In this document: in pieces, positions 21,994 through 31,304 of the stretch
How positions within the stretch are numbered: position 1 is the first letter of the stretch
How the letters are laid out: every line of letters starts with the position of its first letter
NCBI RefSeq assembly: GCF_022810305.1
Contig: NZ_JALGQH010000012.1
Span: 1 to 64,000, forward strand
DNA from: Rhodococcus sp. ARC_M6
Lineage (GTDB): Bacteria > Actinomycetota > Actinomycetes > Mycobacteriales > Mycobacteriaceae
Direction: 5' to 3'
Length of the DNA: 64,000 nucleotides
Translations under genes and position numbers: made by a program
The notes under the pieces: model-generated
Told to the model about the DNA's origin: nothing
Databases searched by the model: none
Seen by the model: the letters and a program-made list of their open reading frames with translations, nothing else

Positions 21994-24597
21994 GTGAACC
22001 GAACTGGTGATGACTCCGGCAAACCCACCATGCTTCCGATGCCCGGCATATCCGCGTCGGCCGGCTCGAGCGCATCGTCGAGCTCGCCGGCCCCGTCTGC
22101 TTCGGCGATGCGTCGTGTGCTGCGTCGCGCGCGCGACGGAGCGACTCTGAACGTCGACGAGGCATCGACGCTGTTGCAGGCACGTGGCTCCGATCTGACG
22201 GATCTGTGCGCGTCAGCGGCGAAGGTCCGTGACGCCGGGCTGTTGGCTGCTGGACGTCCGAACACCGTGACGTACTCGCGCAAGGTTTTCATTCCGCTGA
22301 CCCGCCTGTGTCAGGACAAGTGCCACTACTGCACTTTCGTGACGGTGCCGGGCAAGCTGCGCGCCGAGGGACACGGAATGTACCTCGAACCTGACGAGGT
22401 GCTTGATATTGCCCGGGCCGGCGCCGAATTGGGTTGCAAGGAGGCGCTGTTCACCTTGGGTGACCGCCCGGAGGCACGCTGGCCCGAGGCCAAGCAGTGG
22501 CTCGACGAGCGCGGTTACGACTCCACCCTCGACTACCTGCGGGCAATGTCGATCCGAGTGCTCGAGGAAACGGGACTGCTCCCGCACCTGAACCCCGGTG
22601 TGATGAGTTGGCAGGAACTTTCGCGTCTCAAGCCGGTCGCTCCGTCGATGGGCATGATGCTCGAGACCACCGCTACCAGGCTGTTCACCGACAAGGGTGA
22701 ATGCCACTACGGCAGCCCGGACAAAGACCCGGCCGTTCGGTTGCGAACGTTGACCGATGCGGGCCGTCTGAACGTTCCGTTCACGACCGGCATTTTGGTG
22801 GGCATCGGGGAGAACTTCCTCGAGCGTGCCGAGTCGATCATGGCGATTCGTAAGTCGCACAAGGCCTTCGGTCATATTCAGGAAGTCATCATCCAGAACT
22901 TCCTGGCCAAGCCGGACACCGCGATGCGTGATACTCCCGACGCAAGCCTCGACGAGTTCCTGGCTTCTATCGCCGTCGCCCGTCTGCTCCTGGGCCCGAC
23001 GATGCGGATCCAGAGCCCGCCCAATCTGGTCTCCAACAGCGAATGCCTGGCCCTCCTCGGTGCCGGCGTCGACGACTGGGGCGGGGTTTCGCCATTGACT
23101 CCCGATCACGTCAACCCGGAGCGCCCGTGGCCGAACCTCGAGACCTTGGCCGCGATCAGTGCGGAGGCAGGCTTCGCGCTCACCGAGCGCACTGCCGCGC
23201 AGCCTGCCTATGTTCTGGCCGGAGCGCCCTGGATCGACCCGCGGATCGCCGGTCATGTTCAGGCACTTGCCGACCCGAAGACGGGCCTGGCCAAGCTCGA
23301 CACCAAGCCGGTGGGTCTGCCGTGGCAGGAGCCGGACGAATCCTGGGAATCCAGCGGACGCGTCGACCTCAATACCGAGATCGACACGGACGGCCGCAAT
23401 ACCGAAACGCGCAGTGACCTGGGCAGTGCCTTCGGTGACTGGGAGACCGTGCGCGAGCAGGTTCTCGAACTGAGCGCTCCCGTTCGCGTCGACACCGATC
23501 TTCTTGCTGCCCTACGCAGTGCCGAGCGTGATCCGGCCGGATGCTCGGACGACGAGTACCGCGCCCTCGCCATTGCCGAAGGCGCCGGACTGGAAGCTGT
23601 TGTGGCACTGGCAGATGCGCTCCGCAAGGAGGCCGTCGGTGAGGACGTCACCTACGTGGTGAACCGCAACATCAACTTCACCAACATTTGCTACACCGGT
23701 TGCCGGTTCTGTGCCTTCGCGCAGCGCAAGGGTGACGACGACGCCTTCACACTCTCGGCTGAGCAAGTCGCCGATCGGGCGTGGGAAGCGCACGTCGCCG
23801 GGGCCACCGAGGTGTGTATGCAGGGCGGCATCGATCCGGAACTTCCCGTCACGGGCTACGCCGATCTGGTGCGCGCGGTCAAGAAGCGCGTGCCGTCCAT
23901 GCACGTCCACGCGTTTTCGCCCATGGAAATTGTGAACGGTGCATCGCGCAGTGGTGAGAGCATCCGCGATTGGCTCACGGCGTTGCGTGAAGCTGGACTC
24001 GATACGATTCCCGGCACCGCAGCCGAGATCCTCGATGACGAGGTGCGCTGGATCCTCACCAAGGGCAAATTGCCGACGGCAGAGTGGATCGAAGTAGTCA
24101 CGACGGCGCACGAAGTGGGTCTGCGATCGAGTTCCACCATGATGTACGGACACGTCGATCAGCCGCATCACTGGGTTGGTCACCTCAACGTATTGCGCGG
24201 AATCCAGGATCGCACAGGCGGATTCACGGAGTTCGTTCTCCTGCCGTTTGTGCATCAGAGCGCTCCGCTGTACTTGGCCGGAGCGTCCCGGCCGGGCCCG
24301 ACCATCCGGGACAACCGCGCTGCGCATGCCTTGGCGCGCATCATGCTGCACGGCCGGATCCCCAACATCCAGACCAGTTGGGTCAAGCTCGGCACCACCG
24401 GAACGCAGATGATGCTCAACGGCGGCGCCAACGACCTCGGCGGAACTTTGATGGAGGAGACCATCTCGCGGATGGCCGGATCCCAGCACGGCAGCGAGAA
24501 GACGGTCGCCGAACTACGCGCTATCGCCGAAGGCATCGGTCGACCCGCAGTCGAGCGCACAACCACGCATGCCCGACGCGAAGGAGTGATCGCCTGA
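21994..24597 (+). CDS. fbiC: FO synthase (fused CofG/CofH), coenzyme F420 biosynthesis
   Basis: This 867-aa protein with two radical-SAM halves starts at GTG 21994. The CofG-like half has CQDKCHYC (Cys 106, 110, 113). The CofH-like half begins near residue 510 and has CYTGCRFC (Cys 566, 570, 573). Each CxxxCxxC binds a [4Fe-4S] cluster and SAM. Together they join 5-amino-6-ribitylaminouracil and tyrosine into the deazaflavin FO. The fusion is typical of actinobacteria, where F420 serves many reductases. The first 50 residues are Ser/Ala-rich and may be dispensable. The next gene starts inside its stop codon. Confidence 0.96.
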   Translation: MNRTGDDSGKPTMLPMPGISASAGSSASSSSPAPSASAMRRVLRRARDGATLNVDEASTLLQARGSDLTDLCASAAKVRDAGLLAAGRPNTVTYSRKVFIPLTRLCQDKCHYCTFVTVPGKLRAEGHGMYLEPDEVLDIARAGAELGCKEALFTLGDRPEARWPEAKQWLDERGYDSTLDYLRAMSIRVLEETGLLPHLNPGVMSWQELSRLKPVAPSMGMMLETTATRLFTDKGECHYGSPDKDPAVRLRTLTDAGRLNVPFTTGILVGIGENFLERAESIMAIRKSHKAFGHIQEVIIQNFLAKPDTAMRDTPDASLDEFLASIAVARLLLGPTMRIQSPPNLVSNSECLALLGAGVDDWGGVSPLTPDHVNPERPWPNLETLAAISAEAGFALTERTAAQPAYVLAGAPWIDPRIAGHVQALADPKTGLAKLDTKPVGLPWQEPDESWESSGRVDLNTEIDTDGRNTETRSDLGSAFGDWETVREQVLELSAPVRVDTDLLAALRSAERDPAGCSDDEYRALAIAEGAGLEAVVALADALRKEAVGEDVTYVVNRNINFTNICYTGCRFCAFAQRKGDDDAFTLSAEQVADRAWEAHVAGATEVCMQGGIDPELPVTGYADLVRAVKKRVPSMHVHAFSPMEIVNGASRSGESIRDWLTALREAGLDTIPGTAAEILDDEVRWILTKGKLPTAEWIEVVTTAHEVGLRSSSTMMYGHVDQPHHWVGHLNVLRGIQDRTGGFTEFVLLPFVHQSAPLYLAGASRPGPTIRDNRAAHALARIMLHGRIPNIQTSWVKLGTTGTQMMLNGGANDLGGTLMEETISRMAGSQHGSEKTVAELRAIAEGIGRPAVERTTTHARREGVIA

Positions 24598-25355
24598 TGG
24601 CGGATGTCCTGGGTGACCGCAGAGTTGTCGACGTGCTCGATCGAGCGGTCTGGGGCATCAACCCCGTCCTCGACCTTGCGTACAGCGATCCGCTCGGGAT
24701 CAAGCGTCGTACGTTCGAACCCACGGATCCGGAGCGAGGCGCCGCCGAGGCTGTTCTCGACGCCGTCGCCTGGGTTCTGGATGTCATCAAATTCCCCGGC
24801 ACCGCAGCCTGGTCGGTCATGTCCGACGATCAAAGATCCCAGTGGTGGACCACCAGACTCGGTGCACTCAACACGCTAGTTGTCGCATTTCCCGGGATTT
24901 TCGGAGTTTTGCTCAGCCGATTACCGATCCAGGATTTGCTTGCTTTTGCCAATCAAGCCGTCGTCCTGGTGGCTGTTGCGCGTGAGCATGGAGTGACCGC
25001 GCGCGATCAGCAAGTTGATCTTCTTGCGTCAGTTCTGTGCCGCCGCGAGGTGGAATCACGCTCGGTGCTGGCCGGTGAAAATCTTGCCGAACAGCCCGTG
25101 ACCAGCGTCGACGAGACCTGGCGACCGTTTGCGCTGATCGGAACGTTGTGGCGCACTGCCAAGACTTTTCGGGCAATCAGCGACGAACTGCACAAGCGTC
25201 CCCAACGGGCGAAGCCGTACGAGATGGCCGGAAAGATCCCCGTGATCGGCGTCGTAGCCGACTATCTCGGTGAGCGCGGTGCGCTGATCCGTGCTTCGGC
25301 TGCCGGTGAGAAGTGGATAGCGATTCGGACGAAGAACGCCACCACAGTAGGCTGA
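24597..25355 (+). CDS. Conserved-looking protein of unknown function, translationally coupled to fbiC
   Basis: The 252 aa start at the ATG sharing its A with the fbiC stop (TGATG). The protein is soluble to amphipathic, with a hydrophobic stretch LGALNTLVVAFPGIFGVLLSRLPIQDLLAFANQAVVLVAVA in the middle (about residues 85-125) and a basic C-terminal half. The segment GVTARDQQVDLLASVLCRRE and the end EMAGKIPVIGVVADYLGERGALIRASAAGEKW recall EcsC-like proteins, but this is a weak impression. The tight coupling to fbiC is the main clue to its role. No known motif was identified. Confidence 0.65.
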   Translation: MADVLGDRRVVDVLDRAVWGINPVLDLAYSDPLGIKRRTFEPTDPERGAAEAVLDAVAWVLDVIKFPGTAAWSVMSDDQRSQWWTTRLGALNTLVVAFPGIFGVLLSRLPIQDLLAFANQAVVLVAVAREHGVTARDQQVDLLASVLCRREVESRSVLAGENLAEQPVTSVDETWRPFALIGTLWRTAKTFRAISDELHKRPQRAKPYEMAGKIPVIGVVADYLGERGALIRASAAGEKWIAIRTKNATTVG

Positions 25356-25414
25356 AATGTGTTAAGTCGCTTGCGCGGAGCAGGTGCACCTCTGGAAGGT
25401 AGGGAGAGAAGGCA

Positions 25415-25738
25415 GTGACCTACACGATTGCTGAACCGTGTGTAGATGTGTTGGACAAGGCTTGTATCGAGGAATGCCCTGTCGACTGCATCTACGAGGG
25501 TGGGCGCATGCTCTACATCCACCCCGACGAATGTGTCGACTGCGGCGCGTGTGAACCTGTCTGTCCCGTCGAAGCGATCTTCTACGAAGACGACGTTCCC
25601 GAGCAGTGGAGCCCGTACATCAGCGCCAATGTCGATTTCTTCGACAACCTCGGCTCGCCTGGTGGAGCCGCCAAGCTCGGCAAGGTCGACTATGACACGC
25701 CGTTCATCAAGGCCCTGCCTCCCATGGGTGAGGAATAG
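25415..25738 (+). CDS. fdxC: 7Fe ferredoxin FdxC
   Basis: This 107-aa ferredoxin starts MTYTIAEPCVDVLDKACIEE. Cys 9, 17 and 50 fit a [3Fe-4S] cluster, and Cys 21, 40, 43 and 46 a [4Fe-4S] cluster. The CPVDCIYEGGRMLYIHPDECVDCGACEPVCPVEAIF layout matches actinobacterial 7Fe ferredoxins of the FdxA/FdxC type. It carries single electrons for reductive enzymes. GGGAGAGAAGG precedes the start. It lies five bases upstream of the aminotransferase, as in M. tuberculosis fdxC-dapC. Confidence 0.95.
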   Translation: MTYTIAEPCVDVLDKACIEECPVDCIYEGGRMLYIHPDECVDCGACEPVCPVEAIFYEDDVPEQWSPYISANVDFFDNLGSPGGAAKLGKVDYDTPFIKALPPMGEE

Positions 25739-25743
25739 AAATC

Positions 25744-26847
25744 TTGTCTCGTACTCCGGTTGCTGCCGGGCTTCCCGATTTTCCGTGGGATTCGCTGGCA
25801 GATGTCACAGCCAAGGCACACGCGCATCCCGACGGCATCGTGAATTTGTCGGTGGGTACGCCGGTCGACCCGGTTGATCCGGTGATCCGGGAAGCTCTGG
25901 CATCCGTTGCAGAGGTCCCGGGTTACCCGACTACGCACGGAACTCTCGCTCTGCGTGAGGCTGTTGCCGAGTCACTCGATCGCCGCTACAACATTCCGGA
26001 TATCGATCCGGCAGCCGTGCTGCCGGCCATCGGTACCAAGGAAATGATCGCGTGGTTGCCGACGCTCTTGGGCCTCGGTGCCGACGACCTCGTTGTCATT
26101 CCGGAGTTGGCGTACCCCACCTACGAGGTCGCTGCGAAGTTGGCCGGCGCACGGATCATTCGTGCCGACGGGCTGAACAAACTGGGTCCCGAATCGGCAT
26201 CGCTGATCTTCGTGAATTCGCCGTCCAACCCCACCGGCAAGGTGCTCGGCCTCGAACACCTGCAGAAGGTTGTGGCGTGGGCACGCGAGCGAGGCGCCAT
26301 CGTCGTCTCCGACGAGTGCTACCTCGGCCTGACCTGGGAATCGGATGCACTGTCCATTCTCGATCCACGCGTCAACGACGGTGACCTGACCGGCCTGCTG
26401 GCCGTGCATTCACTGTCCAAGACCTCGAACCTGGCGAGCTACCGCGCAGGTTTTGTCACCGGCGATCCGGCCTTGGTCGCGGAACTTCTCGAAGTCCGCA
26501 AGCACGCCGGAATGATTCTGCCGCTGCCCATTCAGGCTGCGATGGAAGCTGCACTCGGCGACGATCTGCACGAGAACGTGCAACGTGAGCGCTACCGCGA
26601 GCGCCGAAGCGTGTTGCTCGACGCCGTTCGCGGTGCCGGATTCACCGTCGACAATTCCGAGGCCGGCCTTTACCTGTGGGCTACTCGCGGTGAAGCCTGC
26701 CGCGACACGGTTGCGTGGTTTGCCGATCGCGGCATCCTGGTCGCTCCCGGCGAGTTCTACGGACCGAGCGGAAGCAAGCATGTACGTATTGCTTTGACGG
26801 CTACGGATGAGCGGATTGCCGCTGCGGCAAAGCGACTCACGGCGTAG
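25744..26847 (+). CDS. dapC: Succinyldiaminopimelate aminotransferase DapC
   Basis: This 367-aa fold-type I PLP aminotransferase starts at TTG 25744, five bases after fdxC. The motif SLSKTSNLASYRAGF places the PLP-binding Lys at 226. SNPTGKVL and VSDECYLGL are the usual cofactor-contact blocks, and HVRIALTA near the end holds the carboxylate-binding Arg. In the lysine/meso-DAP pathway it converts N-succinyl-2-amino-6-ketopimelate to N-succinyl-LL-DAP, between DapD and DapE, both also encoded in this window. Context and length fit actinobacterial DapC. Confidence 0.9.
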   Translation: MSRTPVAAGLPDFPWDSLADVTAKAHAHPDGIVNLSVGTPVDPVDPVIREALASVAEVPGYPTTHGTLALREAVAESLDRRYNIPDIDPAAVLPAIGTKEMIAWLPTLLGLGADDLVVIPELAYPTYEVAAKLAGARIIRADGLNKLGPESASLIFVNSPSNPTGKVLGLEHLQKVVAWARERGAIVVSDECYLGLTWESDALSILDPRVNDGDLTGLLAVHSLSKTSNLASYRAGFVTGDPALVAELLEVRKHAGMILPLPIQAAMEAALGDDLHENVQRERYRERRSVLLDAVRGAGFTVDNSEAGLYLWATRGEACRDTVAWFADRGILVAPGEFYGPSGSKHVRIALTATDERIAAAAKRLTA

Positions 26848-26863
26848 CCAATTCTCGAAAACG

Positions 26864-26906
26864 ATTGTCCGGCACCTGAACTTCAGGTGCCGGACAATTC
26901 TTTTTT
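26864..26906 (+). terminator. Strong intrinsic terminator of the fdxC-dapC unit
   Basis: ATTGTCCGGCACCTGAA (26864-26880) pairs perfectly with TTCAGGTGCCGGACAAT (26882-26898), and TCTTTTTTG follows. This is the clearest rho-independent terminator in the window and ends the fbiC-to-dapC block. Confidence 0.93.
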
Positions 26907-26917
26907 GCCGTCCGGAG

Positions 26918-27814
26918 TCAGTGGCCGGTAGATTCCTTTGCCGGCGAAGTGGGAACCGGAGCACCATATTCGCTGGCGGCCCATGAGGCGAGCAGTCGCA
27001 GCGCTTGTTCGGATCCGGAGTCCGGCTCTGCGGTGTAGATGGTCAGTGTCAGGCCGGGTTCGGCGGCCATCTCGAGTCCCTCGTACGCAAGGGTGAGTTC
27101 ACCGACGACGGGGTGGTGGAAGGTCTTGGAACCAGTGCCGTGGTGTCGGACATTGTGTGCGCTCCATCGACGGCGAAATTCTTCGCAACGGGTGCTGAGC
27201 TCACCGATGAGGTCGTGAAGTTCCTTGTTGTGTGGGTCGCGGGCGGCTTCGGTGCGCAAGATGGCGACCGTCACCTCGGCAAAGAGTTCCCAGTCGGGGT
27301 AGAAGTCGCGTGCCCGCTCGTCGAGGAAGGTATACCGGGCGATGTTCGGCGGCTGGCCAGGCATGTCGTAGACGTCCCCGTAGAACGCGCGGGCCAGCAT
27401 GTTGACAGCAAGGATGTCCATGCGTCCGTTGCGGACGAATGCGGGGCCGGCGGTGATCGCGTCGAGGGCCCACTGCAAACTCTGGTGCGGGACCCACGTT
27501 TTCGAATTGCGGCGCCGCGGGGGCCTGGCCACGGGACTTGCTGCATGGGCGAGATCGAACAGATGTGCACGCTCGGCGTCGTCAAGGCGCAATGCCTTGG
27601 CGAGACTGTCGAGGACCTCGGGTGAGGCGCCGCTGATCGCGCCGCGTTCTATGCGTGTGTAGTACTCGATGCTGACGCCGGCCAGGGTCGCGACCTCACT
27701 GCGGCGAAGCCCTTCGACCCGCCGATTAGTTCCCGCTGGGAGTCCGACTTGTTCCGGAGTGACCAGGGCACGACGCGAGGTCAGGAATTCTCGGACTTCC
27801 GCTCGATTGTCCAT
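26918..27814 (-). CDS. XRE-family regulator with MmyB-like ligand-binding domain
   Basis: The 298 aa start at MDNRAEVREFLTSRRALVTPEQVGL. The XRE helix-turn-helix spans about residues 5-75 (RRVEGLRRSEVATLAGVSIEYYTRIERGAISGASPEVLDSLAKALRLDDAERAHLFDLA). The C-terminal two thirds fit the MmyB-like PAS domain that binds fatty acids: VHQSLQWALDAITAGPAFVRNGRMDILAVNMLARAFYGDVY and the HHPVVGELTLAYEGLEM block. Such regulators often sit divergent from an oxidoreductase or transporter, as here with the MFS-ADH pair, and probably control them. Confidence 0.88.
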   Translation of the reverse strand: MDNRAEVREFLTSRRALVTPEQVGLPAGTNRRVEGLRRSEVATLAGVSIEYYTRIERGAISGASPEVLDSLAKALRLDDAERAHLFDLAHAASPVARPPRRRNSKTWVPHQSLQWALDAITAGPAFVRNGRMDILAVNMLARAFYGDVYDMPGQPPNIARYTFLDERARDFYPDWELFAEVTVAILRTEAARDPHNKELHDLIGELSTRCEEFRRRWSAHNVRHHGTGSKTFHHPVVGELTLAYEGLEMAAEPGLTLTIYTAEPDSGSEQALRLLASWAASEYGAPVPTSPAKESTGH

Positions 27815-27922
27815 ACGTCGACGGTAGTCGAGGCCCCGGTGTCGAGGGAGTCCCTTGCAGTACCTCCACCAACCGGGACTCCCTCCCGTGCGCATTGAGT
27901 GGTGTGCTGGTGAAGAGGGAAA

Positions 27923-29233
27923 TTGCCAAGGCTCCCGCCTGCGACCCGTCGACGAAGAAGAAACGAAACTACCTTGAAGTCAGAGACCAAGCCGATCGAA
28001 ACCGTAAGCGTGCTAGCGCAATCCGCTTCCGTCGACCCAAACACGCCGATGCCGGCCAGACTCGTGGACTCGTCGTATCCACGTGGCAACCTACCGTTGC
28101 AGGCACTACTCGTCATGGCGCTCATGGGGTTCATTCTCATCGCCACCGAAACCATGCCCGCCGGTTTGTTGCCGCACATCGCGGGCGGCTTGAACGTCTC
28201 CGAAGGAGCCGCGGGACAGCTGGTCAGCGCCTACGCTCTGGGTACCGTGGTCCTCACCATCCCGGCGATAGCATTCACCCGCGGCATGCGACGCAAACCT
28301 GTGTTCCTCGTCGGCATCCTGGGATTTCTGATCGCGAACACGATCACCGTTTTCTCCCCGGATATCGCGCTGACGTTGATCGCGAGGTTCGCAGCCGGCG
28401 CTTTCTCCGGTCTGGTGTGGGGAATGCTCGCAGGATACGCACGTCGCATCACCGCCCCCGAACTTGCCGGGCGAGCTCTCACCATTGCTTCGATCGGCAC
28501 ACCCCTCGGCTTGGCCATCGGAACGCCTTTCGGATCGTGGCTGGGCACTACATTCGACTGGCGCTGGTCTTTCGGAGTCCTCTCCGTGTTGACGGTTGTC
28601 ACCGCCGTCCTCGCCCTGACGATCGTTCCCGATGCCCCGGGACAACGTCCGGAATCACGCGTCCCCCTCGTGCGGGTGTTTGCCATTCCCGGCGTCACCG
28701 TCATCCTCGTCGTCATTTTTGCGTGGATGCTCGCGCACAACACGGTCTACACCTATATTGCGTCCTATCTCCGGACCGCGAATGTGTCGATCTCGGTAGA
28801 CGTGGTTCTGATGGTGTTCGGGGTTTCCGCGCTGATCGGCATCGCGATCACCGGCGTCCTCATCGACCGCGTCCCTCGGCCACTGATTTTGGGCAGCCTC
28901 TCCCTCTTCCTCACTGCGGGTGTGATTTTCGGTGTCCTAAGCCAGTCGCTCGCTGCGGTGTTCGTCGCCGTTGTTCTCTGGGGAGTCGCCTTCGGCGGCG
29001 CGGCGCCACAGCTGCAGACAGCTATCAGCGCAGCAAGCGGAGAGAACGCAGACATCGCCAACTCCCTGCTCGGGGTCGCGTTCAACGTCGCCATCTTCTC
29101 GGCCGGAGTTCTGGGAGCGGTACTCGTGAGCACCTTCGACGGAATGGCTCTGCCTTTCCTCATGATCGGGCTCGCCGCAATCGCCGTCTCCATCGCCTTC
29201 ACTGCCCGCCACACAGCATTCCCCGCCCGCTAG
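27923..29233 (+). CDS. MFS transporter (12-helix DHA1 drug / sugar efflux type)
   Basis: The 436-aa protein has twelve hydrophobic segments beginning [28 protein letters not shown], a signature of the AraJ/CmlA-like DHA1 branch. [42 protein letters not shown] follows, along with an R-rich loop. The start TTG 27923 has GAGGG seven bases upstream; the first fifty residues are polar and Arg-rich, so a later start cannot be excluded. It is divergent from the XRE regulator and 46 bp upstream of the alcohol dehydrogenase, giving a likely regulator-exporter-oxidoreductase cassette. Confidence 0.82.
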   Translation: MPRLPPATRRRRRNETTLKSETKPIETVSVLAQSASVDPNTPMPARLVDSSYPRGNLPLQALLVMALMGFILIATETMPAGLLPHIAGGLNVSEGAAGQLVSAYALGTVVLTIPAIAFTRGMRRKPVFLVGILGFLIANTITVFSPDIALTLIARFAAGAFSGLVWGMLAGYARRITAPELAGRALTIASIGTPLGLAIGTPFGSWLGTTFDWRWSFGVLSVLTVVTAVLALTIVPDAPGQRPESRVPLVRVFAIPGVTVILVVIFAWMLAHNTVYTYIASYLRTANVSISVDVVLMVFGVSALIGIAITGVLIDRVPRPLILGSLSLFLTAGVIFGVLSQSLAAVFVAVVLWGVAFGGAAPQLQTAISAASGENADIANSLLGVAFNVAIFSAGVLGAVLVSTFDGMALPFLMIGLAAIAVSIAFTARHTAFPAR

Positions 29234-29279
29234 CTCACCGTCACACCCATCCGACCAACCACACCCCGGAGATAGATAC

Positions 29280-30323
29280 ATGCACACCGTCACCGCTTAC
29301 GCCGCCCCGTCCGCAACCGAACCCCTTGTCCGCACACGCATCGAACGCCGCGACGTCGGCCCGAGCGACGTGCTCATCGAAATCAAGTACGCCGGAATCT
29401 GTCACTCGGACATCCACACCGTCCGCGGAGACTGGGGTCCCCAGAACTACCCCCTCGCTCCCGGTCACGAAATCGCCGGCATCGTCACCGAAGTGGGTTC
29501 GGCCGTCACCAAGCACGCCGTCGGTGATCGAGTGGGTGTCGGCTGCATGGTCAACTCGTGCCGCGAATGCGTCCACTGCCGTGGCGGCGAAGAGCAGTAC
29601 TGCCGCGAAGGCAATATCGGGACCTACGGCAGCGTGGACCGCGACGGCACCATCACCCAGGGCGGATACTCCACGCACGTCGTCGTGGACGAAGACTTCG
29701 TCCTTCGCGTTCCGGTGAGCATCGACTTCGCAGCGGCCGCCCCACTGCTGTGCGCCGGCATCACCACCTACTCACCACTCAAACACTGGGGCGCCGGCCC
29801 CGGCAAGAAAGTTGCGATCGTGGGGATGGGCGGACTGGGCCATATGGCGGTCCAGATCGCACACGCGCTGGGCGCCGACGTCACCGTCCTGTCCCAGACC
29901 CTGAGCAAGAAGGACGACGGTGTGCGTCTCGGCGCAGATCACTACTACGCCACCAGTGACCCGACAACATTCACCGATCTTGCAGACACCTTCGATCTGA
30001 TCGTGAACACCGTCAGCGCACACATCGATATCAACTCCTACCTGCAGTTACTGACTCTCGACGGCACTCTGGTGAACGTCGGCGCACCGTCGGAACCGCT
30101 TCCGGTGGAAGTTTTTTCGCTGATCCTAGGGCGCCGTTCCTTCGCAGGGTCGGCGATCGGCGGCATCCGTGAGACCCAGGAAATGCTCGACTTCTGCGCC
30201 GAGCACGGCATCGCTCCCGAAACCGAACTCATCGCCGCCGATCAGATCAACGACGCCTACGAACGCGTCCTTACCTCCGATGTTCGGTACCGGTTCGTCA
30301 TCGACACCGCGACCCTCCTCTAG
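29280..30323 (+). CDS. Zinc-dependent alcohol dehydrogenase (YahK / cinnamyl-alcohol type)
   Basis: This 347-aa MDR-family enzyme places catalytic zinc ligands at C41 (GICHSDIH) and H63-E64 (PGHEIAG). The structural-zinc loop [15 protein letters not shown] has the four usual Cys. The NADP(H) Rossmann motif is [12 protein letters not shown]. The layout and the [25 protein letters not shown] block are those of the NADPH-dependent aldehyde reductase YahK/AdhC branch. It reduces aldehydes to alcohols. AGATAGA precedes the start at short spacing. It is probably co-expressed with the MFS gene upstream. Confidence 0.9.
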   Translation: MHTVTAYAAPSATEPLVRTRIERRDVGPSDVLIEIKYAGICHSDIHTVRGDWGPQNYPLAPGHEIAGIVTEVGSAVTKHAVGDRVGVGCMVNSCRECVHCRGGEEQYCREGNIGTYGSVDRDGTITQGGYSTHVVVDEDFVLRVPVSIDFAAAAPLLCAGITTYSPLKHWGAGPGKKVAIVGMGGLGHMAVQIAHALGADVTVLSQTLSKKDDGVRLGADHYYATSDPTTFTDLADTFDLIVNTVSAHIDINSYLQLLTLDGTLVNVGAPSEPLPVEVFSLILGRRSFAGSAIGGIRETQEMLDFCAEHGIAPETELIAADQINDAYERVLTSDVRYRFVIDTATLL

Positions 30324-30359
30324 ACCCGGTGCGAACTGCAATCGCGACAGAAGGAACCC

Positions 30360-30565
30360 ATGCGACAAAGTTTGTCATCGCCGGAACAGTGGCCATCGTG
30401 TTCGCCGTCACCGGATGCACGACATTCGTCGAACGTTCCACCTCACATTCGACGATTCCGGCTGCCGCCAGATCGCTCCCTTCGTCCGCGAGTAGTTCTG
30501 CCGACTCGGCAATCGAGGTGGGCATGGTCGAAGGGACCGTCGATGACGAGGGGCCGATCACGTGA
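30360..30565 (+). pseudogene. Frameshifted small lipoprotein gene
   Basis: Behind AGAAGGAA an ATG (30360) opens MRQSLSS, but the sensible frame is one base away. That frame reads TKFVIAGTVAIVFAVTGC, a lipoprotein signal with a VTGC lipobox, followed by TTFVERSTSHSTIPAA. In that frame the only start is a GTG far upstream at 30329 with no ribosome binding site. Adding one base after the third codon would restore a normal lipoprotein. After some 45 codons the frame runs into the remains of the TPP-enzyme gene on the other strand. It is interpreted as a decayed gene. Confidence 0.5.
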
Positions 30566-30910
30566 GCCGTCTACCCAGTTACGTACCGCATTAAAATCTT
30601 CCGAGGTGCGGACGGCGACACCTTCGGCGCCGTAACCGCGGGCAATTGCCGCGAGGTCGGTTTCCGGAAAGGTCACTATCGAACGGTCCATCTCGGGATC
30701 CGTGAAGTGATGGACCTCGGCGCCGTAGGCGCTGTCGTTGTACATCACAATCACCAGGGGAAGTTTCAGGCGGACAACCGTTTCGAGTTCCGAAATGCCC
30801 ATCAGAAATCCGCCGTCACCGAGGGCTGCGTCGGGTAAGCGATCCGGTTTAGCCAGCGCGGTGCCGATCGCAGAGGCCAATCCGTTGGCCGGAGCAGATG
30901 TGGCGACCAA
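30443..30910 (-). pseudogene. Fragment of a thiamine-diphosphate enzyme (C-terminal TPP-binding domain)
   Basis: The minus strand encodes GLASAIGTALAKPDRLPDAALGDGGFLMGISELETVVRLKLPLVIVMYNDSAYGAEVHHF. It contains the TPP-binding GDGxxxx...N motif (GDGGFLMG then YNDSAYGA) of acetolactate-synthase-like enzymes. It continues through GYGAEGVAVRTSEDFNAVRNWVDGSRDRPLVIDG and then loses homology in an Arg-rich tail. The N-terminal and central domains (about 350 residues) are missing. The fragment is joined directly to a decayed cyclase fragment, so a deletion fused the two. Confidence 0.75.
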
Positions 30911-30911
30911 T

Positions 30912-31180
30912 GCTCGGAATCTGATCGAAGCTGAGACCATCGCGGCGGCTCACCCAATGGGTCGGCGCGTCCAGGTGCGTGCCGGTGTGCTCGCCGGTAT
31001 GCAGTTTATTTCAGCTCCACAAGGGTCCGTCGTCGTCGAAATTGCTCACAGGTTGAGTGTTGCGGCGATCGTGTTCGCGAACGGCTCCGGCAATCACAGC
31101 ACCGGGGTGGTGGAACTCAACGGGGCCGTGAGGTCGATGATCTCGATGGACTGGGTGCCGATTTTAGCGAGCAGTTAGTT
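30912..31180 (-). pseudogene. Decayed cyclase-family (kynurenine-formamidase-like) gene fragment
   Basis: Read on the minus strand, the order is IEIIDLTAPLSSTTPVL, a stop, LPEPFANTIAATLNL, a stop and a frame change, SNFDDDGPLWS, a stop, then NKLHTGEHTGTHLDAPTHWVSRRDGLSFDQIP. The HTGTHLDAPTHW block is the metal-binding HxGTHxDxPxHW signature of the cyclase family (PF04199). At least three stops and one frameshift interrupt it. Homology ends at DQIP, where the TPP-enzyme fragment begins. Only the first third of the gene remains. Confidence 0.7.
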
Positions 31181-31304
31181 GAGTGTCCTCATATGCCATC
31201 CTTCGATTCGAGCGAATCGGGTGTATCCGCACACTATCGAGCACTGCGTTCTGCCACTCGCCGGGTTAGCCTGAAGGAAGGTCCTCACGGGTCAAGGAGT
31301 CAAC

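Noticed and set aside
27895-29718. 607-codon Arg/His-rich frame overlapping the MFS gene
   Set aside because: Low-complexity Arg/His composition typical of a shifted frame; the MFS frame has transmembrane helices and motifs.
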